Assembly: GCA_037045225.1 (NCBI GenBank)
Contig: JBAOHZ010000009.1
Span: 3,520,001 to 3,584,000, forward strand
DNA length: 64,000 nucleotides
Source: Nitrospira sp.
Lineage (GTDB): Bacteria; Nitrospirota; Nitrospiria; Nitrospirales; Nitrospiraceae
Direction of reading: 5' to 3'
Below are positions 18,191 through 26,879 of the stretch, piece after piece. A model generated the notes under the pieces. It was not told the DNA's origin, ran no database searches, and worked only from the letters and a program-made list of their open reading frames with translations. The translations under genes were made by a program, and so were the position numbers. Position 1 is the first letter of the stretch. Each line of letters begins with the position of its first letter.

Positions 18191-18676
18191 AGATGTCTTC
18201 GCCAAGAGCCACTTAAAACTTTTAGACCATAGCTTGGGCGAAACGTCATCACCCAAGAGTGTGATCAAGTCCGAGAGCCTGACGCTCTGCAACTTGTTTC
18301 TCCACGCCTCGTCTGCCTCCCACATAATGCGCGCGATGGCACAGGGCTTTGACGGTCGAGGCTCTCCTTGTCGACAGGGGTTGTTCCTGCGTATTTCCGT
18401 GCAATTAAACGTCGATGTTTTGCCCTCAACGGCCTCCACAATATCAAGAAAGGTGATCTGATCCGGAGGTTTTGCCAGCCGATACCCACCTGTAGGTCCC
18501 AGGGTACTTTCAACGAGCGATGCTTGAGAGAGACTTTGCAACGCCTTGGATAGGTACTCTTTGGGCACGCTGTGAAATTCAGCCAGGGCTTTTGTTGCCA
18601 GATATCGTTCTGGTGGCAGCCCGGCAAGCATGGCACAGCAATGTAACGCCCATTCAACTTGGTTCTTTAGATACAT
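18188..18676 (-). CDS. Rrf2-family transcriptional regulator
   Basis: The 162-residue product has the Rrf2 winged-helix plan: ALHCCAMLAGLPPERYLATK, then the recognition-helix region EYLSKALQSLSQASLVESTL and the wing GPTGGYRLAKPPDQITFLDI. Three Cys in the loop FNCTEIRRNNPC, then KPCAIA, match the positions that bind an Fe-S cluster in IscR, NsrR and RsrR, so it may sense redox or NO; ligation is inferred. The gene is divergent from the cupin/NAD(P)-binding pair. Three matching inverted repeats in the intergenic region are the likely operators, one of them near its own start, pointing to autoregulation. Confidence 0.88.
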   Translation of the reverse strand: MYLKNQVEWALHCCAMLAGLPPERYLATKALAEFHSVPKEYLSKALQSLSQASLVESTLGPTGGYRLAKPPDQITFLDIVEAVEGKTSTFNCTEIRRNNPCRQGEPRPSKPCAIARIMWEADEAWRNKLQSVRLSDLITLLGDDVSPKLWSKSFKWLLAKTS

Positions 18677-18740
18677 CCCGATTCTCCATTGTCGAATCTT
18701 TCAGGAGCCGTGAGTCCATCTGCTTCTCACGTTCGCGTTT

Positions 18741-18759
18741 AAGGATAGCATACATCCTT
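18741..18759. promoter_or_regulatory. Candidate Rrf2 operator O1
   Basis: aaggatagcatacatcctt is a 19-bp inverted repeat with perfect arms AAGGAT/ATCCTT and a 7-bp spacer, about 65 bases upstream of the Rrf2 start. It shares its arms and spacer length with the two sites at 18931-18968. Confidence 0.65.
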
Positions 18760-18913
18760 AAAGAGTGAGAATGGATGAGGCGAAGAGGTTTGAGGTAGGG
18801 CCGTTCGTGGGCTTCACTTAATCATGTCTTGCAGAAGCGTACTGCCTGCGACTCCCTTCCACCGTCTACCTAGATGACCATCGGTTACGTGAGGGGAGAA
18901 TCGAAAAGAGGGA

Positions 18914-18943
18914 TTGACCTAGCCTTAATTGAGGATATATAAC
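18914..18943 (+). promoter_or_regulatory. Candidate promoter of the cupin operon
   Basis: TTGACC at 18914-18919 and TATAAC at 18938-18943 are spaced by 18 bases. The -10 box lies inside operator O2, so bound regulator would block RNA polymerase. Confidence 0.55.
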
Positions 18944-18968
18944 ATCCTTAAGGATATATAATATCCAT
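18931..18968. promoter_or_regulatory. Tandem candidate Rrf2 operators O2 and O3
   Basis: gaggatatataacatcctt (18931-18949) and aaggatatataatatccat (18950-18968) are two adjacent 19-bp units with the same arm and spacer layout as O1. They abut without a gap, and O2 covers the -10 region of the promoter in front of the cupin gene. Confidence 0.65.
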
Positions 18969-19049
18969 AATTGGTGCCGTTCAGCGTTTCGGCGGAGCTA
19001 GATGGCACGGTTCGGAAATGTTCATTAACCCAACAGAAGGAGGCCGATC

Positions 19050-19448
19050 ATGAACTACATTTTGGTGCTCTCGTTACTGCTTGTGCAGATCGTGACATTT
19101 GGTGGCGGGGGGCGCGCGTATGCAGGGGAGGTGAGTACCCTCCTTACGCAGGCGCTCACAGACCTCCCCGGGAAAGAGGGATTGATGCTCACCGTCTCGT
19201 ATCCTCCCGGTGGCGCAACACCTGTCCATCGGCACAATGCGCATGTGTTTGTGTACGTGCTGGAGGGTGCTGTGGAGATGCAGGTGAAAGATGGGCCACC
19301 GGTGACATTGAGGGCTGGGCAGACGTTCTATGAGGCTCCCGCCGACATCCACCTGGTCAGTCGCAACGCCAGTACGACCCTGCCTGCGAAATTCGTGGTG
19401 TTCATGGTGAAGTCGGACGGAGCCCCTGCGGTGGTTCCCGTCAAGTAA
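19050..19448 (+). CDS. Exported cupin-domain protein
   Basis: Start ATG 19050 follows AGAAGGAGG. The 132-residue product has a signal peptide (MNYILVLSLLLVQIVTFGGG, ending near AYAGE) and one cupin barrel. The metal-binding first motif is PVHRHNAHVFVYVLEG and the second region is LRAGQTFYEAPADIHLVSRN. Cupins of this size bind a metal and act as small-molecule sensors or enzymes; the ligand is unknown. It leads the operon under the putative Rrf2 operators and is followed by an NAD(P)-binding gene 66 bases on. Confidence 0.82.
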   Translation: MNYILVLSLLLVQIVTFGGGGRAYAGEVSTLLTQALTDLPGKEGLMLTVSYPPGGATPVHRHNAHVFVYVLEGAVEMQVKDGPPVTLRAGQTFYEAPADIHLVSRNASTTLPAKFVVFMVKSDGAPAVVPVK

Positions 19449-19513
19449 CGCTCCCTTAACAATATGAGCCTGTGGTTGTGGCGTCCATAGAGGACAAGAA
19501 AGTGTGGGATGAA

Positions 19514-20302
19514 ATGAAAATTGTCATTATTGGGGGAACAGGACTTATTGGCACTCAGCTCGTTCGGCAACTCAAGCAGGAGGGGCACGAAGTAATCGCA
19601 GCCGCTCCCTCAACGGGCGTGAATAGCCTCACCGGCGAGGGATTAGGCCATGCTCTCGCGGGTGCTGCTGTCGTAGTGGATGTCACGAATGCGCCGTCGT
19701 TCGAAGATCGTGCCGTCCTGAATTTTTTCGAGACGTCCACCAAGAATGTGCTCGCGGAGGAGGCCAAGTCGGGGGTTGGGCACCATATCGCCCTGTCGGT
19801 CGTAGGAACTGAACGTGTTCCTTCATCGGGATACTTCCGTGCGAAGCGCGCGCAGGAAGTCCTGATCGAGGGCTCGAAAATTCCGTACACCATCGTTCAA
19901 GCCACCCAGTTCTTCGAATTTCTCGGAGCGATTGCGGATGTCGCCACACAGGGCACGGTTGTTCGCGTGCCACCAGCCTTGATTCAGCCCATTGCTGCGG
20001 CGGATGTAGCGCTCGGCCTGGCTCAGATTGCAGTGGCGCTGCCGACCAATCGTACGATTGCCATCGCCGGGCCGGAGGCGTTTCGCTTTGAAGCCATCAT
20101 CAAGCAAGTGCTCACGGCTCACGGGGACCATCGTCAGGTGGTTGAAGATCCCGGCGCGAGCTATTTCGGAGGAATGTTAGATGAGAAAAGTCTAGTCCCT
20201 GCCGGCGAGGCACTCCTGGGTTCCACCCGATTTCAATCCTGGGTCAATCAGTCGACTAGCAAAGCAGGGGCTTCGGAAGCGGTTGTGGGGGTACGTTCCT
20301 AG
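19514..20302 (+). CDS. NAD(P)-binding, NmrA/atypical SDR-type protein
   Basis: I take ATG 19514 as start because it begins the Rossmann strand MKIVIIGGTGLIGTQLVRQL directly. The 262-residue product keeps the glycine-rich motif GGTGLIG and the atypical-SDR pattern (HHIALSVVGTERVPSSGYFR; KIPYTIVQATQFFEFLG). Such proteins act as NAD(P)H-dependent reductases or as redox-sensing regulators. Placement after the cupin gene under an Fe-S-type regulator suggests a stress response; this is inference. Confidence 0.85.
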   Translation: MKIVIIGGTGLIGTQLVRQLKQEGHEVIAAAPSTGVNSLTGEGLGHALAGAAVVVDVTNAPSFEDRAVLNFFETSTKNVLAEEAKSGVGHHIALSVVGTERVPSSGYFRAKRAQEVLIEGSKIPYTIVQATQFFEFLGAIADVATQGTVVRVPPALIQPIAAADVALGLAQIAVALPTNRTIAIAGPEAFRFEAIIKQVLTAHGDHRQVVEDPGASYFGGMLDEKSLVPAGEALLGSTRFQSWVNQSTSKAGASEAVVGVRS

Positions 20303-20510
20303 CAGGGATGGCGAGCATGGGTCGTGAAGATCCGGCAGAAAGTCCATGCTTGTGAACTGGAATGGGGGGGATGAGTTCTGCTTGCTCCTATTCCCCCAGT
20401 TCCGCTCCGAAAGTGTGAGGTCCGAAGTGGAAGGAGATCGCGGACCGCCAGGTTGGATCACTTCGGTGAAACATGCCGATCACGACTTCTGCTTCGACGC
20501 CCCTGTGGTG

Positions 20511-20855
20511 TTAGGTCCCACGCACCGATCTCATCGGTCGCAGGTGCGATTCTTCGTCGGTGCCCAGGGCCTCATGGCAAATCCGGGAGTCGGTCGCTGC
20601 TTTGACCTGTTCTAAAATGCTCTGCGATATCAGCAGTTGCTTGAGTTGATCCGGAGTGGGAAGGCTGTCCAGCACGACGGCGGCGCAGACCGCGAGGGTG
20701 CGTTCTACCTGGTTGTTGAGGATGATCTTAAACTTCGTGTCGGCCAACGGATCGCGTCTGGAGATCACTGGCTCTACGGTATAGGGGGCAGGATATGCGG
20801 CCGCCAAGAATTCACGGATGACTTGCACCTTCCTCCGCGCGTAATCGTCTGTCAT
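20511..20855 (-). CDS. Hypothetical protein (114 aa)
   Basis: The frame begins MTDDYARRKVQVIREFLAAA and has a protein-like pattern of strands and helices (FKIILNNQVERTLAVCAAVV; TPDQLKQLLISQSILEQVKA). A moderate purine-rich ribosome-binding site (AAAAGGA) precedes the start. I do not recognise a family. The gene converges with the NAD(P)-binding gene. Confidence 0.6.
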   Translation of the reverse strand: MTDDYARRKVQVIREFLAAAYPAPYTVEPVISRRDPLADTKFKIILNNQVERTLAVCAAVVLDSLPTPDQLKQLLISQSILEQVKAATDSRICHEALGTDEESHLRPMRSVRGT

Positions 20856-21028
20856 CGTTGCTCGTCCTTTTCTTTTCTCATCGAGGCTTCTTTCGTCGAC
20901 GGTCTGTCATTCAAGCTGTGTCGGAATCCTACGCCAAACGGCGGGATGGCGGCAAGACACTCATAGGCGATGATTTGTAGATGTGCCAGGAACACAGGCT
21001 ATCGAGGTGTGTGGCCAGGTGAGTCCTT

Positions 21029-21208
21029 CTAGGATGTTTGAGGCAGTCGTCGTTTATCTCCGATCGCAGTGAGCCAGCTTGCGTCAGTGCGCACGTTGCA
21101 ATTGCTGCAGATCTCCCGCATTGATGCCAAGGGACCTTGCTCATATCCTTTGAGCGAGCACAGCACTCTGCACGTGGTGCAGATCCAGGATCCATCTGTC
21201 AGTCGCAT
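21029..21208 (-). CDS. Small zinc-ribbon-like protein (59 aa)
   Basis: ATG 21208 lies six bases after GAGGAGG. The product begins MRLTDGSWICTTCRVLCSLK and carries a second Cys pair in REICSNCNVRTDAS. Two CxxC pairs 26 residues apart are typical of a zinc ribbon. It follows the glycosyltransferase gene by 29 bases on the same strand. Its role is unknown. Confidence 0.6.
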   Translation of the reverse strand: MRLTDGSWICTTCRVLCSLKGYEQGPLASMREICSNCNVRTDASWLTAIGDKRRLPQTS

Positions 21209-21237
21209 GGAGACCTCCTCGTGCCTTCCGGCACCCG

Positions 21238-22470
21238 CTAGACTCGGTCGCCGACGGGATCCCACTCGTGGTCGCGTTCGACCGCGCCGATCAAGCGCTC
21301 GAAGATATCCGGAATGGCGCCTGTGACGCGGCTCCAGTTCGAAATCATCGGCACGCCGAGCGGATCCTCCAGAAACGCCTCTGTCGCGATTTTCATACCT
21401 TTGAGAAACACTTCCACGGCCATCCGTTCTTCATGCCGGTCGAATTGCAGGCTGTTGATGGCGGCGTCATTTTGATAGCGGGTGATCGCTTCCTGCGCGG
21501 TCTGTAGATATGTGGCCCGCAGGGTTTTGAGCATGGCCTGCGAGAGCACCACGCCTTCACTCGCGAGGTTTCTGAAGAGGGATTTCGTGATATCCACGCA
21601 CATTTTCTGCAGCCCTTGTTCGGCGTTATCGGCCGATAGACCCTGGTGTTTGTGTTCGTAGGCGTCGGCAATATCGGCCTGGCAGATCCGTCGGAGCGCG
21701 CAGTTGCGATAGATTTCGGAGAGCACTCCGACTTCCAGACCCCAGTCGCCCGGCACCCGGTTGATCCAGGCCAGGTCCCGCACCATGGCGAACTCACCGG
21801 CCAGCGGGTAACGAAAGCTATCCAGAAAGGTCAGCAGCGGATGTGCCCCGGCCACCTGCTGAAGGCTACGGATCAACGGCGTGAGGTACAAGCGGGTGAC
21901 GCGGCCATGCAGGCGATTGGTGACCCGGCTGTAGTAGCCCTTGCAAAATTCGTAGCCTAAATTGGTGTTGACGATCGGGTAGCAGAGTCTCGCGAGATAT
22001 TCCCGATTGTAGCTGAGAATGTCGCAGTCGTGGAGGGCGATGACATTGCTTTGTCCACGGGCCAACACGTAGCCGAAGGCCATCCAACAGCCTCGACCCT
22101 TTCCCTGTAGTCCGGTGTCGATTTCAGTGTGGGCCAGTAGCTTGAGGATATCCTGAATGCCGGTTCCGTCGTTCCAGACGATCCGGACCCGCTGCGGCAG
22201 TACCGAGAAGAATTGTTTGGCCAGTCGGAACTCCAAGGCCGACGCGCGGTCTAAGGAAATGACGATCTCGTTGACATAGCGAATGTCTTTCAAGACCTGC
22301 ACGATGTGTTTTAGTGCGGGGTTCTCGAGCTCGGAATACAGCGAGGGGAGGACGAGGGCGATCGGGTTGGTCGCCGCATGGCGTTCCAGCTCTTTTTCCA
22401 GTTGCTCAAGGTTCGATGCGCCGAGACGGTGTAGAACCGTGACGAGCCCGTTCTGATGGAAATCCGACAT
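21238..22470 (-). CDS. GT2/GT81-like glycosyltransferase
   Basis: The 410-residue product has an N-terminal GT-A fold: IALVLPSLYSELENPALKHI, then IVISLDRASALEF. The nucleotide-sugar/metal motif is ALHDCDILSYNREYL, and the segment GKGRGCWMAFGYVLA precedes it. The layout resembles glucosyl-3-phosphoglycerate and mannosylglycerate synthases (GT81/GT78 types), so a compatible-solute or glycolipid role is possible. The acceptor is not evident. It is preceded by the membrane coiled-coil and sigma-like genes, with 127 bases between. Confidence 0.75.
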   Translation of the reverse strand: MSDFHQNGLVTVLHRLGASNLEQLEKELERHAATNPIALVLPSLYSELENPALKHIVQVLKDIRYVNEIVISLDRASALEFRLAKQFFSVLPQRVRIVWNDGTGIQDILKLLAHTEIDTGLQGKGRGCWMAFGYVLARGQSNVIALHDCDILSYNREYLARLCYPIVNTNLGYEFCKGYYSRVTNRLHGRVTRLYLTPLIRSLQQVAGAHPLLTFLDSFRYPLAGEFAMVRDLAWINRVPGDWGLEVGVLSEIYRNCALRRICQADIADAYEHKHQGLSADNAEQGLQKMCVDITKSLFRNLASEGVVLSQAMLKTLRATYLQTAQEAITRYQNDAAINSLQFDRHEERMAVEVFLKGMKIATEAFLEDPLGVPMISNWSRVTGAIPDIFERLIGAVERDHEWDPVGDRV

Positions 22471-22597
22471 GTGCCCTCCTGTGCCGAGTCCGCAAGGGAT
22501 GATCAGAACAAATGACCGCTGCGGCCGGGGGCGCTTCTCTGGGAGACGCGAATACCGACCATGCCGGGCGGCTGTATCTGCTGAGGGGAGATCGTTC

Positions 22598-23893
22598 CTA
22601 CTGCGCCGGAGGCATGGCCTTGCTGGTCACGACCGACTTCACGATCTTGGCTCGCTTCACAGACTCCAGGAAGCGGTCCGGAGGTTCCGGATGCGGCAGG
22701 CTCACTTCAACGGAATACCAACCCGACTTCATCGGCCCCTTCTTAATGCCGTTAATTTCCTGGACCAGATCCTCGATACTTTTTTCGGTCGTGCCGTCTT
22801 GGAAGGCGACCCAGAACATAAAGGCCTGACGGTCGACTTCGCGAAGTCCATCTGCCACCGGGGTGGCCATGGGCGTTTCTTTCGGCATGTCTGACTTCGC
22901 GACCACGGCTGGTTTGGGTGCCGCGCTGGCTTTGGCCACTTCCAGCGACGTGAGCGCCAGGCGGGCGTGTAATTCCCGATTGCGGCTTTCCAACAGCGCG
23001 ACTTGCTTGACCAGGGTCTCGTTCACGGACTTGATCGATTTCAGATCCTGGCGCACCAATTCTCGATCGGCTTCCACGGCGTTGACGGCGACGCGCATGC
23101 CGGTCTGCACTTCCTGTACGACATCGGCCTTGACCGTCTTGAGATCGTCCTGCACCGTGACGACCTGTGTGTTGAGTTTCTGTTGAGCATGGGTGACGGT
23201 GTCGATGAGGGTATGCAGCTGCGCGATCCGGTCCTGCTCGGATCGGGACACCGCGACGGCTGACGCCTGCGCCTCCACGAGTTGTGCAAGTTGTTGATGC
23301 ACACGATCGATCTGTTCTTGGGTGGACTGCCGCGCCGCCAGTTCTTCTTCCATCTGGTGCGCTCGATCTTCCGCGCCGATCCAGTTTGGAATGCGTTCAG
23401 CCAGCAGCGCCACGACTCCCACGGCCAGTACGATCTGGGCGAAGGCCATCGTCATGGTCCAGACGGGTGTTCCGGCGGCCGCCGGTACCCGTGCGCCGGT
23501 CGTCAGTCCGATCGTGGACGCCACGTGGGACCACCAGGCAGGGGCGACCTCGTACTGCACGCGCAGTGAACCGCCGTCGAAATGGTTTTGAACGTGAATG
23601 ACGAGGTGACCTTTGCCGGCAGGGAGGCGAACCGTTTTGGGGCCGGCTTCAGGGGCGACGCACCCTCCGATCAGCACACCGGATTCATTTCGGAGTTCGA
23701 GGTGCTGCACACTCCGCTCGTGGATCGTGAAGGAGAAGGTCGGGTCCGTGTGGGCGCAATTCAACGTTCCGACGCGCTCGTGGTTGACGAAGACTTGGAG
23801 AAATCCAGGACGTTCCTCAGTCGCGCGTCGCGGCTGATCGTCCAGCGCGTCAAGCAGATGTGCGCGATAATCGTTGAGTTCTGGTGTTTCCAT
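22598..23893 (-). CDS. Membrane protein with long periplasmic coiled coil
   Basis: ATG 23893 opens a 431-residue product. An N-terminal strand-rich domain (about 1-125: FLQVFVNHERVGTLN; LVIHVQNHFDGGSLRV) is followed by one transmembrane helix (about 150-170, FAQIVLAVGVVALLA). A long heptad-rich coiled coil covers about 180-320. A Pro/Ala linker and a compact C-terminal domain (AFMFWVAFQDGTTEKSIEDL) complete it. Its start overlaps the end of the sigma-like gene by 44 bases, so the two are translationally coupled. A membrane regulator of that protein (anti-sigma-like) is a reasonable guess, unsupported by recognised motifs. Confidence 0.7.
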   Translation of the reverse strand: METPELNDYRAHLLDALDDQPRRATEERPGFLQVFVNHERVGTLNCAHTDPTFSFTIHERSVQHLELRNESGVLIGGCVAPEAGPKTVRLPAGKGHLVIHVQNHFDGGSLRVQYEVAPAWWSHVASTIGLTTGARVPAAAGTPVWTMTMAFAQIVLAVGVVALLAERIPNWIGAEDRAHQMEEELAARQSTQEQIDRVHQQLAQLVEAQASAVAVSRSEQDRIAQLHTLIDTVTHAQQKLNTQVVTVQDDLKTVKADVVQEVQTGMRVAVNAVEADRELVRQDLKSIKSVNETLVKQVALLESRNRELHARLALTSLEVAKASAAPKPAVVAKSDMPKETPMATPVADGLREVDRQAFMFWVAFQDGTTEKSIEDLVQEINGIKKGPMKSGWYSVEVSLPHPEPPDRFLESVKRAKIVKSVVTSKAMPPAQ

Positions 23894-24812
23894 GGTTCCG
23901 TCCCCCCCGATCCCCTCCAAAGAGAGCCAAGACGCCTCCCTTTTTCAGCGGATGTATATGGAGATTGACTTGCGGCTTGAACCCGTTGCTGACCTCGGCT
24001 TGCCGGCGATCCGCGACTTCCAAGAAGCAGTCGCGGCAAAAGGCCAAGTGCCAGACGCGGTAGTCGTGGCCGTAGTCATCGTGAAATAGTTGGCCCCACT
24101 TCTGTTCGGACAGGCAGGGATAATGTTCCGGTTCGCTCTTTCGATAATGTGACTGCAAGACCGGCATCAACCGGTCGACTTCGTGGTTCAGATGGTCGGG
24201 CCTGGTGCGTAACTCCTGGTCTAACACCTCGATTTCAGACCCGCTTAATCCGGTTTCGTTCATCGTGCGCTGCCACCCTGTTTGGCGCCACCGCTCGAAG
24301 TTTTTATAGACTCGCTGGCTTTCGGCCTGTCCGAACCCTAAGAGCTTCACCACATGAGCCTGACTGAACCCATAGAAGTGATAGAACAGGGCGATCAGGG
24401 CGTCGCGGCTGACCACGGCTCGTGAGGCCAGCCCGTCGAGAAACCGTCCGACCGGCGTCAACAGCTCCTTGTGATAACAGAGCGGGTCCGGCAGGCTGAA
24501 CGATTTCGCGATCAGGCTATCCAGCAGGAAGAAGGGGCGGCAGGGGACTTCGGTGCGACCGAGGACCACGAACCGCTCCACCAACTCATACCCCCAGCGG
24601 AGCGCCAGTTTTTCATGCGTAATGTCGTCGCCCCACTGATTGGTTTCACGAAGAAATCGCTTGGTTTGACCTGTGGCGCGGTCCAACAATTCCGGCAACG
24701 ATTTCGCAACCAGCTCGTCGAACTCTCGCTCTGTGGTAACGACATTGTTCAATCGTGCAGAGAAGATGTGACCATCTCGCATGGTTTTTCCGTCGGACAG
24801 CTTAGTCGACAT
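23850..24812 (-). CDS. Sigma-70-like / HTH regulator
   Basis: I take ATG 24812 (MSTKLSDGKTMRDG) as start, giving 320 residues; the frame extends to 24893. The segment SRDALIALFYHFYGFSQAHV, followed by VKLLGFGQAESQRVYKNFER, looks like a sigma region-4 helix-turn-helix. The N-terminal half (FDELVAKSLPELLDRATGQT) may correspond to a degenerate region 2. The C-terminal third carries His and Cys residues (HYRKSEPEHYPC; HLAFCRDCFLEV) that could bind metal. It overlaps and precedes the membrane coiled-coil gene. I infer a regulator of surface-polymer genes. Confidence 0.6.
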   Translation of the reverse strand: MSTKLSDGKTMRDGHIFSARLNNVVTTEREFDELVAKSLPELLDRATGQTKRFLRETNQWGDDITHEKLALRWGYELVERFVVLGRTEVPCRPFFLLDSLIAKSFSLPDPLCYHKELLTPVGRFLDGLASRAVVSRDALIALFYHFYGFSQAHVVKLLGFGQAESQRVYKNFERWRQTGWQRTMNETGLSGSEIEVLDQELRTRPDHLNHEVDRLMPVLQSHYRKSEPEHYPCLSEQKWGQLFHDDYGHDYRVWHLAFCRDCFLEVADRRQAEVSNGFKPQVNLHIHPLKKGGVLALFGGDRGGRNHGNTRTQRLSRTSA

Positions 24813-25003
24813 AGTGGCCAATTCCCCGTCAAATAACAATTCGACAAGTCCGCTGCTAGAAGACCACATTTGTCTACGAAGGGTCAATGGCACGAAAGGC
24901 GGTAACTCCGCACTGTATCAGGATGGAGCAGGTGTCGGAGAGGGGCGCGATAGGGCCGCCCATCGGAGAGCCATGCCGCGAAAAGTCGTGGCAGGTAGAG
25001 GGG

Positions 25004-26656
25004 TTACGGGTGGTCGGTCGAGAGTCGTTTGGCCAGCCGTTTTGCCAGGCGCATCATGGCCGGCGAGCGGTCGGCCGGATCGAGCAGCACATTAATGACA
25101 TAGGGCTGGCTGGGATCCGCGAGCGCTTTGGCCAGGGTCTGGACGAACTCGCCATGCGTGGCGACCCGGAATCCCTGTCCACCGCCGATCAGGTCACAGA
25201 TTCGTTCGTACCGCCACTCGTGGATGTCGTTGAAGGGGCCTTCCAGAATCTCACGCTCGGTTGAATAGCCGTGGTTGTTCAGGACGATGACGACCGGTGC
25301 TTGGTTGTAGCGCACGGCGGTCGACAGTTCCGATCCGGTCATTTGAAAGGCCCCGTCTCCCACCAGCACGATCGGTCGCAGGGACGGGTCGGCAAAACCG
25401 GCGCCGATGGCGGCTGGTACGGCGAATCCCATCGATGTGTAGTAGGCGGGTGAGAGAAATTCAAAGCGGCGGTGCACGTGAAGATCCACGGAGGCGAAGA
25501 GGGATTCGCCTACATCGGCGATGACCAGGGTTTTCTCCGCGAGCACCGTATCGAGGTGGCGGAACACTCCTTGAAGACTGACGGAGGCTTCTGCCGGGGG
25601 CATCGGATCGTCGGGTTTCACCGGCGTGGGCAGGTGCGGCGTGGGAAAAGAGGGGAGCGGCGCGCCGGCTAGTCCCTTGACGAAATCCTCGAACAGAATG
25701 GAGTCATACCGATGATGCTTGATCGCCACGCGATCCGCCGTGGCATGGATGGTGTGGCCGTCGGAAAAGAGGGCGCTATGTGCATCCAAGTCCTCCACGT
25801 CGGACAAGATTGAACCCAGGATGAGCAGGCAATCCGTCTGGTTGACGAAGTCCTTCACCTCATCACGAGCCACCAGGCCGCTGTAGACGCCGATATAAAG
25901 GGGATGGTCTTCACGAATGATGGACTTGCCGAGGAGCGTCGAGGCAATCGGCACGTTCAGCCGTTCCACCAGGCTTGTCAATTCGTCATGGAGCCCGAAC
26001 CGGCCGACTTCAGCACCCGCGAGAATCACCGGGCGTTTGGCCGATTCCAACATGATGCGCACCTCGGCTAGGGCCTCGGTCAAGGCGGCACGGTCGGTTG
26101 GTTCAGGCTGGCTGTAGCTGATGTGCGAGGTGTTGACCAACGGGACATGCACCATGTCGCGTGGGATTTCGAGATAGATCGGTCGGCGGTAGCGCAACAA
26201 GGCCGCGAAGGCGCGATCCATTTCGCGCTCAGCCGTCACGGGATCTTCCAGGCTGACGGCGGCCACGGTCATTTTTTCGAACACTTCCCGCTGGGTGGAA
26301 AATTCGCGGACCATGTGGTGGAGATAGGGGTTGCGGGCGCGCTCGGACAATCCGGGAGAGCCGGTCAGCAACACGACGGGCGAGCGTTCCGCATAAGCAC
26401 AGGCGATGGCGTTGACGGTATTCAATCCGCCGACACAATAGGTGACACAGAGGGCGCCGATGCCGTTGATGCGTGCGTAGGCGTCGGCCGCAAAGCCCGC
26501 ACAATCTTCGCGCGTGGTGGCCACGTGCTGGATCGGCGAGGATTCCATCAATTTGTAGAGGCCGAGTACGTAATCGCCGGGAATGCCGAACATGTGACGC
26601 ACCCCGAGCCGGTAGAGCCGATCTAGGACTGCCGTTCCGATGGTTGGTGTGGTCAT
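25004..26656 (-). CDS. Thiamine-diphosphate 2-oxo acid decarboxylase (pyruvate/indolepyruvate decarboxylase type)
   Basis: ATG 26656 (MTTPTIGTAVLDRLYRLG) gives 550 residues, the usual length. The pyrophosphate-side catalytic Glu is in ATTREDCAGFAADAYA. The double His typical of pyruvate and indolepyruvate decarboxylases is in NPYLHHMVREF. The thiamine-diphosphate motif runs from VGDGAFQMTGSEL to VLNNHGYSTE. The enzyme would convert a 2-oxo acid to an aldehyde and CO2; substrate (pyruvate, indole- or phenylpyruvate) cannot be read here. It stands alone on the minus strand, so its pathway is unclear. Confidence 0.88.
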   Translation of the reverse strand: MTTPTIGTAVLDRLYRLGVRHMFGIPGDYVLGLYKLMESSPIQHVATTREDCAGFAADAYARINGIGALCVTYCVGGLNTVNAIACAYAERSPVVLLTGSPGLSERARNPYLHHMVREFSTQREVFEKMTVAAVSLEDPVTAEREMDRAFAALLRYRRPIYLEIPRDMVHVPLVNTSHISYSQPEPTDRAALTEALAEVRIMLESAKRPVILAGAEVGRFGLHDELTSLVERLNVPIASTLLGKSIIREDHPLYIGVYSGLVARDEVKDFVNQTDCLLILGSILSDVEDLDAHSALFSDGHTIHATADRVAIKHHRYDSILFEDFVKGLAGAPLPSFPTPHLPTPVKPDDPMPPAEASVSLQGVFRHLDTVLAEKTLVIADVGESLFASVDLHVHRRFEFLSPAYYTSMGFAVPAAIGAGFADPSLRPIVLVGDGAFQMTGSELSTAVRYNQAPVVIVLNNHGYSTEREILEGPFNDIHEWRYERICDLIGGGQGFRVATHGEFVQTLAKALADPSQPYVINVLLDPADRSPAMMRLAKRLAKRLSTDHP

Positions 26657-26879
26657 GGTGCCTCGGCGGTCGGGTGAGAGGTCGTTAAGTAGGCGGAGAG
26701 TACGTCCGTCTTCCTGCAGCAAACCATAGGTAGTAGGGAAGGTCAAGCAGACGAACGATCGTCACATCGGCATTCTCTCCGGTTGCTTCGTGGGATGATT
26801 TCAGGCACCCTCGTGAACCATTTACCGCACCACCTTCAACAGTGACTGCATCACCCTGACACTGGACGTACGAACAACC

